The notes under the pieces: generated by a model | Database searches by the model: none | What the model was told of the DNA's origin: nothing | Seen by the model: the letters and a program-made list of their open reading frames with translations, nothing else | Translations under genes and position numbers: made by a program | NCBI GenBank assembly: GCA_025529335.1 | Contig: JAMYHX010000180.1 | Location: 1 to 64,000 of the forward strand | Direction: 5' to 3' | Source of the DNA: Rhizopus sp. PT2906 | Lineage: Eukaryota; Mucoromycota; Mucoromycetes; Mucorales; Rhizopodaceae | Length of the DNA stretch: 64,000 nt | In this document: piece by piece, positions 1-12,991 of the stretch | How the letters are laid out: every line of letters begins with the position of its first letter | How positions within the stretch are numbered: position 1 is the first letter of the stretch

Positions 1-193
1 GTTTATTGTATTAATATTTGTTTTAAAGGAACAAGATGTCGGTGACTAACAACTTGGATTATTGAGAAGAAATGATACAGTTCGAAAAAGGAACACAAAG
101 TTTACAGAAAAGTTGTCACAAAAGCAGTATTTTTCGTTGGGTATTTACGTAAGGCGTTGTATATGTAATGATATCATTGAATTGATAACACTG

Positions 194-2434
194 TCAATAA
201 GGCTGAACACAGTTTTGAGCTACAAAGCCCTTCTCGTTTGTCAATGCGTTTGCTCTATTATCGTACTTGATTCCATAATACCATCCATCGCCCCGGTTAG
301 TATCAACAATGGCTACCCATGTGCCTCTGGTATACTGAAGCTCTTCAGGGTTATTACTGAACCAGTCGGTTAAAGTAAGCGCCCAGAACAAAATTGAATG
401 ACCATTACTATAAGACGAGCTTGGCGGATAGCCTGCTGCAGTTGAATAAACAGGCGACGTGTTTTGTTGAGATGCATAATAGGTATTGGAAGTAACTATG
501 GATGGAGGGTAATGATAATAGGATGGCTGTTGAGGTTGTTGTTGCTGCTGTATTATGTATGGCTGTTTAGTTTCTTGTCTTGATGTATTTTCAGGTTGTT
601 TCTTAACCGATCGTCGTCTGACTGCAATTACATCTTCATTTGAAGAAGAAGTGGCCAAGAGAGGTTCGTCAGTAGCATTTGCATGATTGTTCTTTTGTTC
701 TCCTTTGCTATCAAATATTCCTAGCTCTTCGAGTAAGCTTTTGTAGGAAAAGTTACAGGAAGGATCCAAATCTGCATTTCGATGTCGTATGGTCGAACGT
801 CGATGATATAATTTTGTACTTGGCTTTTTTGGTTCCTCAGTAGCAGCCAGGTTTCCCAGGTCAAACATATTGTTACCGATGGCAAGCACAACCTTTGCAC
901 GAGGATCAATTTTAATATCACCATTTTCATCTACTGATTTTGTCTCTGGATGAACTGCTTCAGTTTGTTGCTGTTGTTCTTCTTTTTGAGTCACCTTGAT
1001 AGAAGACGAACGTCTGATGATACTCGGTTTTTTCTGTTTTGTGAGTGGCGTAGAAAGGGACGGAAGTGGTTTGACTCTATTGCGGATGATGGACCGTTTA
1101 CGTTCTGGCTCTGTAACAGGTTCAATTGTTTTCATTGTCTGTGTCGGAGCCGTTTCCTCGGTTGGATTTCGAACAGTCAACTCTGGTTTTGTCGTTGGCG
1201 GATCTGCTGGAGATACAAGTTCATTAGGACAATTAAAGCTGGCCAGTGTATATTTGTCATAGTTAGTTGAAGGATCATCCAAGTAGTCAACAAACACCTC
1301 AGGCTCTGGTATCTTGGCACCGGTTCCTTTTTCTTTAATGAACGTTTGAATGTCACCATCTGGGTCATAATTATCTAATGCTTTCCAGAACCTTTCGTAT
1401 GACTTGTCTTTATTAGTAAAGATCCAAACAAGCAATAAATGACACATACCTCCATATCTTGACTTGATGCCGTCGAAAGCACGTTGATATACATTGCGAA
1501 ACTATGATGAAGGAAATCGAGTCTCTTCTTTTCCATTCCTTGATACGTCTTTTCGTAAATCTAAGTAAGCTTCAACTTTTTTAAAGCTCAAAAACTTACA
1601 TCACATGCAATTTTCCAGGCCTTGTTCCACTGCTCTGTTGCGTCGGCTAATTTGTTGCAAGCATTCTTATATTCTTGCTCTACGATAGAGAATAATAAAT
1701 AAAGAAATATAACAAATAATGATGCTTTACCTTGGATCTTTATTTCATGTTGTGTTCTGTCAATCTTTTGCCTGATCCTGTCTGCTTCACGTCCTGCCGC
1801 ATTTGGTAATTGTGCCTGAAGTGTATATAATTTTGCACAATCTGATTCATATTTTTCCTTGACTTTAGAAAGATATGCCTCACTGGATGTCTTGAGTCTG
1901 TGAGCCTTTTCGGCATTAGCATGTACTAACTTTCGTTTATCTTTTTGCTCTAATATAAAATTATCCAAGTCCACTTCCAGTCTGGCTTTAATTTTTTGTG
2001 CCAAGTTCAAGTGTGCTTGAGCGGTCCATTCCATTTCTTTATGTGCTGAAGATAAAAGAGCGTAGAGTGTTCTATGAATTGAAATCAGCTAGATTTCCCT
2101 TTGCTAATTTATTTAGTTTTACCCAGTCTCTTCACGACCTATAGAAGCTTTTGCATGCTTCATCAATTTACGTCCAAATTCTTCATGAAGCGATGCTCTA
2201 ATATACGATTTGGTTATTACTCTTGAGAGCGTTTTATATAAATGTATTTACCTGATATTATAAAATGATTTTACTTCATCAAATGTCTTTTTAGTGCTAT
2301 TCATTTTAGCAGTCAATACATGAAATCCTTCATCTTTCATTCCCTAAAGAAGTATATATGTTCATCACTGGTTTTTAATAGAAAATGAAAATAAAAGATA
2401 CCCAAAAGTTATTAGCAAAGATCAGCTCAGTCAT
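194..2434 (-). CDS. F-BAR and SH3 domain protein (Cdc15/Imp2/Hof1-like)
   Basis: Predicted membrane-bending scaffold that would link plasma membrane to actin, probably at septa or endocytic sites. I join seven exons: 2434-2402, 2343-2252, 2197-2123, 2071-1731, 1679-1600, 1560-1450, 1402-194, giving 646 residues in phase. The first exon (11 codons, ending FANNFW) plus the next (GMKDEGFHVL) make the typical F-BAR start; helices continue through AHLNLAQKIKARLEVDL and ERFWKAL (about residues 1-300). The middle is low complexity and rich in Ser, Pro and Gln, with a polyQ tract near 540-560. The last 65 residues form an SH3 domain (ALTLTDWFSNNPEELQYTRG, then GWYYG). One C-terminal SH3 and no second SH3 favours the Cdc15/Imp2/Hof1 group over Bzz1. 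Family assignment is from domain order; the role is inferred. The acceptor before TCATACGAA (1402) is the least certain junction. Confidence 0.85.
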
Positions 2435-3091
2435 TTTAATATTTTATAATGGAAAGAAAAAGAAAAAGAAAAGGGAAAAAACATGTCCTTTTCTATCCTG
2501 TTTAGTTTAAAGCATAATTCATTTCAAAAAGAAAGCAATACCCAAAAAAGGAAATTTATTAATAAACAATAGTCAATGTGGAATATCACTGTCTCGTACT
2601 TTTCTAGGCAGCGATGCGTGATGTAATAGCTTACAAAGGGTCTGATCAGGGATTATCGCTACCATTTGGTCGATTTACATATTATCCGTGGAATTATCAT
2701 CTACAGGCACTTGGGGATCATCACCCTTTTCTCGGAATTGAACCGCTTTTCTTTCAACAGCTTTACAATAATCTTATGATGGCTAACTCTGAATCAACCA
2801 CCAAGATCACTTCGCGTACAATGATGATGATGATGACGATATTTCATAAATTTATATACTAAATCAAAAGGATTGATAAACAACCAAGATCACGCTCTAC
2901 GACATGCTTTATATTTATTTTTTCAGACAAAATGAACAAAGAAAGGAATTTATATACTCCTTCAAGTCAAAAGTAATGAAGCATTAAAAGCAACCTGAAA
3001 GAGTATAAACTCCTTTTCATTTCGTCTCCAAAAAAAAAAGCGTCCCTCAGCGCGCCTTTTCAAAATTAAAAATCTTTTTTTTCTTCCTTTA
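2435..3091. promoter_or_regulatory. Intergenic region between divergent F-BAR and SMC4 genes
   Basis: About 660 bp shared by two genes transcribed away from each other. It holds an 82-codon open frame on + (2614-2862) ending in a run of ATG codons, and on the minus strand a short protein-like frame read from about 2786 to 2680 that ends VPVDDNSTDNM-stop. Neither has convincing start, splice context or family. The last 90 bp before SMC4 are pyrimidine- and A-rich. I see no clear TATA box or named binding site. Confidence 0.4.
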
Positions 3092-6000
3092 ATGGACAAA
3101 CCATCGCCAAACAAGAAAATCAAGATTTCACCTGAATCAGATGCATCAGAGACATCTACCAATACTACAGTAACAGCAGTAGAAGCGTCTGTCGAACAAA
3201 GGTCACCTTCAACAACACCTTCTGTTAAGAATGATGTCAAAAAGGTTGCTTTTATGGAAACAAATAAGGAACAGTCAGTTCCTTCAAAGAAAGAACCTAG
3301 ACTTGTAATGAAAAAGATGGTCTTGAATGACTTCAAGTCATATGCTGGTAGACAGGTCATCGGTCCCTTTCATAAAGTAAGATTCATACACTGTATTTAT
3401 GTAAAAACTCATTATTTTATAATATATAGTCCTTTAGTGCCAGTAAAGAGAAAAAAAAAAAAATAAGAGTGTAAACAAAAGGTCATTAACCCACTTTTTT
3501 GATAGTTGTTGGCCCAAACGGATCAGGCAAAAGTAATGTGATTGATGCTCTCTTGTTTGTCTTTGGTTATCGAGCCAACAAGATGCGTCAAGGGAAACTC
3601 TCTGAACTCATTCACAATTCAGCAAAATATCCCAACTGTCAAACCTGTTCAGTCGAGATCCATTTTCACGAAATTATCGATGGCGATGATCCAGACGAGT
3701 ACACAGTTGTACCCAACTCCGAACTTGTGATTGCTCGACAAGCCAGCCGTAATAACTCGAGCAAGTACTTTATCAATAACAAGAGCAGTAACTTTACTGA
3801 AGTGACCACACTCTTGAAAACACGCGGTATCGATTTGGACCATAAGCGATTTTTGATTCTTCAGGGTGAAGTTGAATCGATTGCATTGATGAAACCAAAG
3901 GCTAAAGACAATAATGATGATGGACTGCTCGAGTATTTGGAAGATATCATCGGTACCTCCAAATATAAGGCACCCATTGAAGAAGCCAGTGTTCGTTTAG
4001 AGGCTTTGAATGAAATACGCGGTGAAAAAGTGGGAAGAGTCAAGTACGTCAGTCGAGAATTAGCCAGCATGGAAGAAAAAAAGGCAGAAGCAGAGAATTA
4101 TTTGGAGAATGAAAATGAGCTGGCGCAGCGTAGAAATGAACTGTATCAAATCTATTTGTATGAGACCAAACAAAATATTGATGTGGCAAACCAAGCGATT
4201 GAGGAATTGAATGCAAAATTAGTTGAAGAATCACAAAAGTATGCAGATATCGAAAAGGAGAAATCAGTCTTGAATGAAGTCTATCAAACTGCGTCCAAGG
4301 AATACAACGAGATTGAAAAGGAAAGCGAAACATATATAAAACAACAAGCGAAATTAGAAAAAGAAGAAGTTCAGCTGCGTGAAAGAAAGGAACACTTGAT
4401 TAAAAGACAAGAGAAGGGTGCAGAGACCTTGGAAAATGATAAAGTGGCTCGATCGGAAGCACAGGAAGCGATCAAGAGAAACACTGAAGAACTCACAACA
4501 CACAAAGAAGAGATAGCAGAACTTGAAAAGCAACTCAAAGCAGAAGAAGCCAAACTCGAAGAAATCAGTAATGAGCTCAAGGGAAAGACAGATGGGTACT
4601 TGACACAGATCGAGCAGCACCAAAAGGAACTTGCTCCTTGGACAGAAAAGATTAATGAAAAGCAAAAGATGATTGATATCAAAAAATCAGAAATTGAGAT
4701 CCTTACTGAACGCATGAATTCTGGTAAAAAGGCAGTAGAGGAATCCGAAGAACAAATGGAAAAGTTTCAAAAGATGGTCAAGGATAAGCAAAGAGAATTA
4801 AAAACGCTTCCTGATAAAATTAAAGAACTCAAGACGACATTAGGAGAAATGGAAAGCTATCTTTCTGAACTAACAACAAGTGAAGCTGAAAAACGTGCAC
4901 AGCTCAGCAATGCTCGTCAAAAGGCAGAAGACGCTCGACTCTCTCTACAGCACTCACAAAACCGGGGTAAAGTACTCAGCAGTATCCTCCGTTTACGTGA
5001 CTCAGGTCGTGTGAGTGGCATCTATGACCGTTTGGGAAGTTTAGGTGTCATTGATGATAAATATGACGTGGCCATTTCGACTGCTTGTCCTGCATTGGAT
5101 AACATCGTGGTTGAAACAGTCGAAGCCGCTCAAGCTTGTATTCAATATTTAAGAAAGAACAATCTGGGCCGAGCAGTATTCACAGTCTTGAATCAACTTC
5201 GACCTCCACGAAAAGACAAGATGAAAACACCTGAGCATGCGCCTCGCTTATTTGACTTGGTAGAACCCAAAGACGAAAAGTTCATTCCTGCATTCTATAG
5301 TGTGCTTCAAGATACCCTCGTTGCTCAAGATTTGAAGCAAGCAAACCGTATCGCTTACGGAGAGAAACGCTGGAGAGTTGTCACTCTGGATGGAAAACTT
5401 ATTGAAATGTCAGGCGCTATGTCTGGTGGTGGTAACAAGCAGCTAAAAGGCGCCATGAGCTCAACCTTTAGAGAGGAGGGTGTTAGCGCAGAGACAGTAG
5501 CAGACCTTGAAAAAGAACGTGATGAACTTGAGAAAAAATACAAGGACATTTCAGAAGAAAAAAGAGCGACCGAGTTGGCGTTAAAAAGAAAAAAGGAACA
5601 ATTGCCTCGTTTAGAGATGTCAGGCGAGAAGCTACAGATGGATCTTAAAAGTTTGGAAGCACAGCTTGAAGAAGAAAAGAGTCGTATGATTGAATTAAAG
5701 TAATCCGGTTTTTCTATTGCTTTTCCTTTTAGATACTTACTATTTTATAGGAAGCAGGTAGAGCCTAGTCCAGCTGATCTAGAACGACAAAAAGAGATTG
5801 AAAATCAAATTGAAGAGTTGGTTGCAGAGATGGATCAACTAAAGGAAAAGACAAAAGTCATTGAACAGACGATTGCCTCCTTGCATGAGCAGATTATGAA
5901 CGCAGGTGGCAACGAGCTGCGACAACAAAAGACATGTGTGAATAATATCCGCAAGAAGATCGATAGCCTAAACACTCAGATTACAAAGAACATGGTTGCA

Positions 6001-7346
6001 AAGTCAAAAGCTGAAAAAGATGTAATAAGACTGGAAGCCTCGATCAGAAAGATAGAAAAAGAGGCTGAACAGTTTGAAACAAAGCTGAAGGAACTAGAAG
6101 AGGAAGCAGATGAACTTTCACAGCAGATGCATAGTGTAACGGAAGATGTGAATCGAACAAAGAAGGTTAGGACTATAGCACTACAAAAGAAGTGTCAACT
6201 AACGCTTTTCCTTTATTTTCTTAGCTTATGGAAGAGAAAAAGGCAGAAATGGAAGATGTCAGAGCACAATTAGACGAAAAGATTGAAAGTATTAACAAAC
6301 TACGTCAATCTGAAGTGGACATCAAAAATAAACTAGAAGATTATAAGCGAACTCTAGTGGATAATCAAAAAAAGGCAGCTCACTGGGAAGAGCAACGATC
6401 CAAGCTATTCCTTCAGCGTATCACAGGTGATGAAACAGATGAGCAGTTACAATTACAGATATTCGAAGGAGAAGATCTACAGGAACTAGCCAAATCAAAG
6501 CAATCAATCAAGATGGAAATTGCCGAAATAGAAGCATTCGTACAAAGCGCCAAGCCCAATCTTTCTGTGTTGGAAGAGTACAGACGTCGTCTTGCAGAGT
6601 ATGACGAGCGTAAGAAGGATCTTGATACGATTACTTCTGAAAGGGACACTGTCAAGAATGAAGTAGACACACTTCGAAAGGCTCGATTAGATGAATTTAT
6701 GCAAGGATTTAATATCATTTCTCAAAAGCTTAAAGAAATGTACCAGGTAAACAACATATATAGTATCATTCATGAGTCAATTCACACTTACTTTGCCTAA
6801 CAGATGATCACTATGGGCGGAAATGCCGAGCTTGAATTAGTAGATAGTTTAGATCCATTCTCGGAAGGAATTGTATTTAGTGTAATGCCTCCTAAAAAGA
6901 GCTGGAAGAATATCTCTAATCTTTCAGGCGGTGAAAAAGTAAATAAGATAGACACTATAGCAAAAGGACAAAGATACTAATTATGTGATTTCATCTAGAC
7001 ACTTAGCTCTCTTTCCCTCGTGTTTGCTCTACATCACTTCAAGCCAACACCATTATATGTCATGGATGAGATTGACGCTGCTCTCGATTTTAAGAACGTA
7101 TCGATTGTCGCTAATTACATTGCTGAACGTACCAAGAATGCACAATTTGTGATTATCAGTTTAAGAAACAACATGTTTGAGCTTGCAGATAGACTTGTTG
7201 GCATATATAAAACAAATAATTGTACAAAGAGTATAGCAATTAACCCCAACATGATTGCCACTTTAACCGCTATACCCACCAACCTTGGACCAACCAAACG
7301 TAACCTTAGTATTAATCTCCCATCTTCAAAAAATGCAAGTAAATAA
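3092..7346 (+). CDS. smc4: SMC4, condensin ATPase subunit
   Basis: Core ATPase of condensin; pairs with SMC2 to compact and segregate mitotic chromosomes in the nucleus. Seven exons: 3092-3376, 3430-3442, 3506-5699, 5751-6165, 6225-6746, 6804-6938, 6999-7346; 1303 residues, normal for the family. The N-terminus is Ser/Thr/Pro-rich. Walker A (GPNGSGKSN) lies at about 102-110, preceded by SFSA, which is encoded by a 13-nt microexon. SMC4-specific text includes RFLILQGEVESIALMKPKA and YLEDIIGTSKYK. Coiled coils flank the hinge (about 600-740, GRVSGIYDRLGSLG). The signature NLSGGEK is at 1182-1188, Walker B LYVMDEIDAALD at 1207-1218, and the D-loop/switch is followed by the SMC4-type ending FVIISLRNNMFELADRLVGI. 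Everything needed for ATP hydrolysis is present. Transcribed divergently from the F-BAR gene and convergently with the ZIP gene, leaving only 127 bp between stop codons. Confidence 0.96.
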
Positions 7347-7473
7347 GCATCCATAAGCGATGCTTCCCCTCTTTTTTTTTTTTTTACAAGTGTACATAGA
7401 AGCTGATATTGAAGTATTAACTCAATAAATAAAAAAGGATATTTATTATAAAGTATGATATAATTCTTATTTC

Positions 7474-8869
7474 TTATGCCCATGTACCAAGCACGGCCAT
7501 AAGAGCAGCACCCAAGTACATACAAATGAAACAAAAGGCTTTTCTAAAGATACTAGATTGACGGAATCCAGTGTTATGATTGATTTCAATGCTCATGAGA
7601 GACACATAAGCACTGTAAAGTAAGATACCAGCAGAGAGAGAGTCCAAGATAGCCTGTGCGAGAATAGAAGCTCTAGGATCAATGGTCGAGCGGATACCTA
7701 TGCCTATGGCGACACCAATAGGAGTCATGCAGATAAATAGGACACCCATGATGATAGGTTTACGCCATGTTTGGCAGTTCAAGTCGTTGATTCGAGTGCC
7801 CAAAGCAATACCTTCAAAGAACTAAAACAAGGGTAAGAACATTGCTTCTACTTTATATATGTATATATATGTATTTACCTGATGGAAGACAAGAGCAATG
7901 AGCAATGTTGTAAATTCATCATTTTCTGTTGATCCAAGAGTAATACCAATAATGATCGAGTGCATGATAATACCAAGTTCAAGAATAAAGGTACCCAGGC
8001 TACGGACGGACTGTTCATTTTCAAGGAATCCAGCGGTATGAACATGGCCATCTTCATGGATCCCAGTATGATCGTGAGCATGGGCCTTTTGATTTTCTAA
8101 TTTTTCATCAACTGCTTTACTTGCTGCGTTCTTGCGCGCAAGATTATCCAGATTGGTGAGAGCAGCGAGTTCAAGGAGCTGAAGCGCAAATGAGGCAATT
8201 AAACAAAAGACACCACCGAATGCATGATATGAGTGCCATCCTGCGCTTAAACAAGGACTATCAAATCGCTCGAGTGCTTCCGGAAGCATGTGGATAAAAG
8301 CAGTAGCAATGATGACACCTGTGCCAAAGAATTTGCCGGCTGTTAGGATCCATTCTCGAGGAGAACCAGGCTGATAAGGACTGATGTGATGAAGGATGAT
8401 GGGAGCAAAGATACCTAATATATAATAAGAACAAAGCAAACACTATAAATCAAAATGAACGTACCAATTGCAGATGTAGTCAAAATGATAAATATGGATC
8501 CGATTCTCATGGGCATATTGTAGTTTGGATTAGCCTCGATTTCGCATGAACTGGAATGTGAGTGTCCACTTTCTGCTTCTGCTTCTGCTTCTTCTGCGGC
8601 ATGTACATGAGTATGTGAGTCTTCTTCAGTGTGAATGTGAGTTGTGGTTGTTATGTTGGTGTGTGCACCATCTGTGTGTACATCAGTTGGGTCTAAAGCA
8701 TGTATGTGTCCGTCGTGATCTAATTTTCAAAAACGTTATTATATAAAGTTAGGGTTCATATGAATATACAAGTACCTTCATGAGTTTGTGCATTGGATGT
8801 ATTGATCAAGATTATAGAAAGGAATAGGAATAGAAAACCACATTTGAGCAGAAATAGTTTAGCTGCCAT
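7474..8869 (-). CDS. ZIP-family zinc transporter (Zrt1/Zrt2/IRT-like)
   Basis: Predicted divalent-metal importer, most likely zinc, in the plasma membrane. Four exons: 8869-8776, 8719-8465, 8414-7879, 7821-7474; 410 residues. The first exon encodes a signal peptide (MAAKLFLLKCGFLFLFLSII...). It is followed by a His/Asp/Glu-rich extracellular segment (DHDGHIHALDPTDVHTDGAH, then HTHVHAAEEAEAEAESGHSH) that could bind metal. Eight membrane spans are plausible. The ZIP pore motifs are visible: HSIIIGITLG in TM4 and FHQFFEGIALG in TM5, the latter created by the splice at 7879/7821. The cytosolic loop has a second His cluster (KAHAHDHTGIHEDGHVH). Start chosen at 8869 because it gives the signal peptide. 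No copy of the yeast Zap1 site ACCTTNAAGGT was seen upstream. Confidence 0.92.
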
Positions 8870-10270
8870 CTTTAAGTTAAAAAGAGAAAGAATAAGGTCA
8901 AAGTCAAAACCATGTTTATATGTAAACTTTATATGGAGTCTAGAAAATATTGTAATACCATGAATGGAGTAGTTGTTTCGCTTGATCCAGCCAATGACAG
9001 ATAAAAATTTCTGATTCAAAGATTCTTTTGTTTCTAAAGTTTTGACGTATAAATTTTACAATGATTAGAATATTTATAAATCATTGTCATCAATGAATGT
9101 GTATTAGTAAAGGAAATAAAAAAAATGTCAAAAAGACTGTATTCTACAACTGATTGTGTTGTTTGTTTATCTGTTTGTATCAAAAGTAAAGCAGGAATCT
9201 CTTCAAAAATTTTTGGGTTGAAGTTACACCATGGATTGATCAAATGTAGAAATTTAACAAAAATTTTCATGGTAGCCAGAAAGAACCTTTGGGATAGAAA
9301 AAAAGAGATCTGTCAGAAAAGGTAAAGTGCTTAGAAATGAGTGTAATTGTTAGTAACAGCATTAAAATAAATAAAAAGGATTAACACACTTATTTTTCTA
9401 CATCATTCGAATCGTGTTACTGAGTAACAGTAAACCAGCTTGTGACCTTTTCCGTGGTTTTTTTTATATATATAACTTTTTTTATATATATCTGTTATTC
9501 GGAGCAAAGGAATACAACAGTAATCAGACCAGACTACATATATTAGCAGTTATTTTTAAATAGTAATAATATGCTTTATGATCAATGGTTAAAGCTGCGT
9601 AATTACTAAACTCTATTTTCTTGTTATCCATCTTGGTCTCGGGATATTTTTCGTTTTTTTTCAAACAATATATCGCGATTTATTTATTTTGACATATGGT
9701 CGATTTCGTGTGTAACACCGTACTTTCGCCTGATGAAGTGAGAGAAGGGCATAATTCCTCTGTTTTTCACATTCTGAACATAATCACGTAAATCTGTTCA
9801 TGCGCTGGTATATTACCCAGATGGATAACATCCAAAAGCAGTGAACAATTGGAAACTGAGCTCCTGTATAGTTGATCGTATTAACCTCTGAATTGTGTAG
9901 GCTTGTTCTTGAAAAATTTACATCAAAAACCTTTTGAGCTCAAAAGAAGTCTTGCAATTAGCTTATATGTGTAATAAAAAGAATCAAACATCATTCTTTG
10001 CAGTAAAATAGCTTCAAATAGACGTTAAGTTGTTCAAAACACGCATCGTTTTTTAAGGGCACTTGTGATATTTTTAGCCAATCAAAGAAAGTTATTTTTC
10101 AAACTAGGAAAGTACGTGGTACCATTTTACATAAAAGACAATTGTTCCCTCAAATCTGACGCGAGTAAAAGCCTGTCACGCTTTCTTTTTTTTTTGTGTG
10201 TTTCAAGCATTGATGAACTTTTCTCAAGCGTTGTGCGTGTATTTGTTTCTGCCTTTTCATTCTAGTCAGC
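8870..10270. promoter_or_regulatory. Intergenic region between divergent ZIP and TPR genes
   Basis: About 1.4 kb with no supportable gene. It contains two stretches of alternating TA (about 9466-9490) and a perfect odd palindrome GTTAC-tga-GTAAC at 9416-9428 that could bind a dimeric regulator. Open frames on both strands are short and not protein-like. Confidence 0.4.
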
Positions 10271-11905
10271 ATGGGTAAATTCACACCAAGAAAGCCACAA
10301 AAACCAAAAGCGTCTTCAAAGAAGAAAGAGCCAGAGACATTTGATGACTTTATGGAAGGTACAAATAAGTGTTAAGCTTATACTTTTTCAAAAACCTAAC
10401 AAGTAAATTAGAGGCTATTCATTTGGAAGAACAAGGAGAACGTTACAGAACGGGAGAACGAGCTGAGAGATACTATGCTAAAGCAGCTGAAATGTATGGA
10501 AAGGCTTTCAGCTTAAATGACAAAGATGCTGACTGTGTTTACAACTGGTATACTACATACAATCTCAAACAAATAGAATCTCATTAATTTTCTTAGGGGA
10601 CGTGTCCTGTTTCTCTTGGTAGATTTCTTGTCTCCTCACGCCACGCCTGAAGAGAAATTGACCAAAGTGGATGCATCGATTGAAAAGTTTCGGATCGCTT
10701 TAGATCTCGAACCAAATAAGTCAGACGCACAATTCAACTTGGCTCAAGCACTTCACCAACGCTCAGAAATTTTGCAAGACACAACAGAGATAGATAATGC
10801 GTACAGTGCATCAGCCATGGCACTGCAAGAAGCTATGACTATCTTTGACCAATTGTACAGTATTCAAGAAAAAGAATACATGGAACTTCACGCACCCCCT
10901 TCTCCTGCAGAGGAAGAAAAAGAAGAAACACAAGAAGAAATAGAAGATAAGATGCAGGATAAACAGGAATTTACGACTGCAACCAGAGTAGAAGCTACTA
11001 CAGAGTACTCGCTTATCGAAACACTGCTATCCACAGCCGAAACGATGTCAACTATGGGATCGATGCTAGCCTCATTCCCAGCGTCCATGGATTTATTTAG
11101 TCGTGCCAAGGCTAAACTAGCGCTTGCAGAGGAATGGTACGAAAAGATGCCTCCAAGCTCTCCAGAAGATCCAGAGGTAGAAAAACAAAAGAAGGCAGCG
11201 CGTATACAGATCAATCTGAAGGAAGCCGCAACCTATGCTGCCATGGCAGACCGTACGGTGATCGCTTCCAATAGCGTTGATAACAGACTGTTTGATAGAG
11301 CAATCGAGAGACTAGACGAAATCATTCAGCAGTACGATCCTCGGCATGTGGAGGCCATGTGTGACAAAGGTGATGTATTGACGTCCTACGGCCAGGCCCT
11401 TTTAGATATCGCCAACAAGAAACAGGCACCTCTGGTGCCAGAAAAGAATGGCAAGGAAATTTGGAACCTTTTCTCTGCTGCAACAAAATCATTTCAATCA
11501 GCACTTGCCATTGAATCAAAAAACCTTAGGATCCTCAACAAGATGGGTGACCTTAGTTTACTTCGAGCTAAATTACCACTCCCTGTCGCAGAGCGAAACC
11601 GACTCCAGTTGCTGAAGAATGCAGAATTCTATTACAAACACGCAGTTGAAATCAATAAGGAGATACTCACAAGTGGATATATTGGCTGGGCCATGAGTGA
11701 ATGGGCGTTAGAGGAGTGGGCAGATGTCAAGGAGAAAAAGGAAAATGCGCTCAAGATTATACAAGTGTGGATCAAACGTGGCGGTAGTGGAAATCTGTTC
11801 CGCAGCTTGGCGGAAGACAATGATGTCTGGGATGAAGAATTCGTGCAATTTATTATTGAACACTTTTTTAATGAAGAAGATAGCGAAGAAGGGGAGAGCG
11901 AATAA
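10271..11905 (+). CDS. TPR-like protein of unknown function
   Basis: Three exons, 10271-10358, 10412-10547 and 10597-11905, give 510 residues in phase. The N-terminus is very basic (MGKFTPRKPQKPKASSKKKE), suggesting a nuclear or nucleolar site, followed by FDDFMEEAIHLEEQGERYR. Residues 45-150 and about 260-400 look like tetratricopeptide-type helical repeats (AAEMYGKAFSLNDKDADCVY; KFRIALDLEPNKSDAQFNLA; SFQSALAIESKNLRILNKMG). An acidic linker (EEEKEETQEEIEDKMQDKQE) separates them and the C-terminus is acidic (FFNEEDSEEGESE). TPR arrays act as protein-binding scaffolds. The composition recalls the fungal Nro1/Ett1 group, but I cannot establish this by eye. Start chosen because the ATG precedes a good donor and the basic tail. 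Confidence 0.8.
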
Positions 11906-12991
11906 TAAAAAGACATACTTGTATAAACTTTTGTTGTTTATAATGATTTATTCCAGGGGAAAAAAAAAACTACTTCTGCATTATATAAAGGGTTTTCTTT
12001 GAGAAAGATATAAACCCTTCCTTGCTATTATTACAATGCAGGTCTTTTGGTTACTTTGACTCATGACGTACAATATCCAATGTTTATGCTTATACTTGGA
12101 TCCACATCCCATTCATAACAAACCTTATATACCCGAGGCATCGGTAGATTACCTCACTACAAGATGTGTAAACCTTTCTCATGTCTCCCTTCTTCCTCCA
12201 ACTCTAGATCTGTATATTGATGAATGATGTGAATAAATGAAAAAGTAGAGTGTAGCGCTATTTATAGTATTACCCAGGCATATAGTATATGTGCATATTT
12301 TACAGTGTTTTTAAAAATCAATGTCGCGCCAAGATGTCGCATTCCTGTATATTTTGTATTGTAAAAATTCAATTTTTGCGACATTACTTTCTGGAAAGAC
12401 TGTACAATACAATTTATGCATTAGACGATAGGCCAGTGCACTGTGATACAAAACAAGCCTTGGGTTAAAACGTAAGTGGAGTTCCGCTTCAATCTGAGAA
12501 GAAAGAACAAATCCCTTGTTATTTCTGGCATAACAAAGAGAATGCATACCATGTAGGCTTCTTCTAGATCATTTTGCAGACAATTTTTACTAAAGAGAAG
12601 CAGCAAAAGGGAAAATCTGATATGGTCACAGGCTGTCGCAGTTACTGAGTTAAAATTGATGTCAAATTGTGATATTATTTGTTAAAAGTGATCAGAGTTG
12701 AATAGATTACCCGCAAAACAAAATCACAGGCTATGCTTCCCCACAATGCACCTGATTGATCTGGAAATCGTACTTTGTAACAAAGCATTAAACTTAAACA
12801 GGTGCATTAGGAATTAGACATGCTTGAAAAGCTGTACTTGAGTAACCAAAAAAAAAAGAGAGGAATTTATTACTGCAGTAATAATTAAGTTATTAAGAGA
12901 AAATAATAGGTTATAAACAAATAATAATAAAGGAAAGTGTGGGGTTGCTGTTAGCAGGGAAAGAATTTTCCCACTATTTTAAATTTTTTTT
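11906..12991. other. Intergenic region with one possible gene fragment
   Basis: The 1.1 kb between TPR and acetate-transporter-like genes is mostly unexplained AT-rich DNA. The last 150 bp before 12992 would be the 3' UTR of the minus-strand gene. The only protein-like signal is the minus-strand fragment at 12311-12606, listed separately. Confidence 0.4.
12311..12606 (-). pseudogene. Possible spliced gene fragment, unknown family
   Basis: Two open frames join in phase across a plausible 57-nt intron (donor after ATG at 12549/12548, acceptor ctcag before 12490). The product reads about SKNCLQNDLEEAYM then IEAELHLRFNPRLVLYHSAL and ends FLQYKIYRNATSWRDIDF-stop. The balanced composition and the clean splice suggest a real or recently lost protein. 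No start codon or upstream exon could be supported and I recognise no family. It may be the tail of a decayed gene. Confidence 0.3.

Noticed and set aside
62..373. + strand frame of 103 codons at the left edge
   Set aside because: It overlaps the SH3 exon of the F-BAR gene on the other strand, which has strong domain support.
2614..2862. 82-codon + frame and a minus-strand C-terminus-like frame between F-BAR and SMC4
   Set aside because: Neither has a start, splice site or recognisable family; the + frame ends in an ATG repeat.
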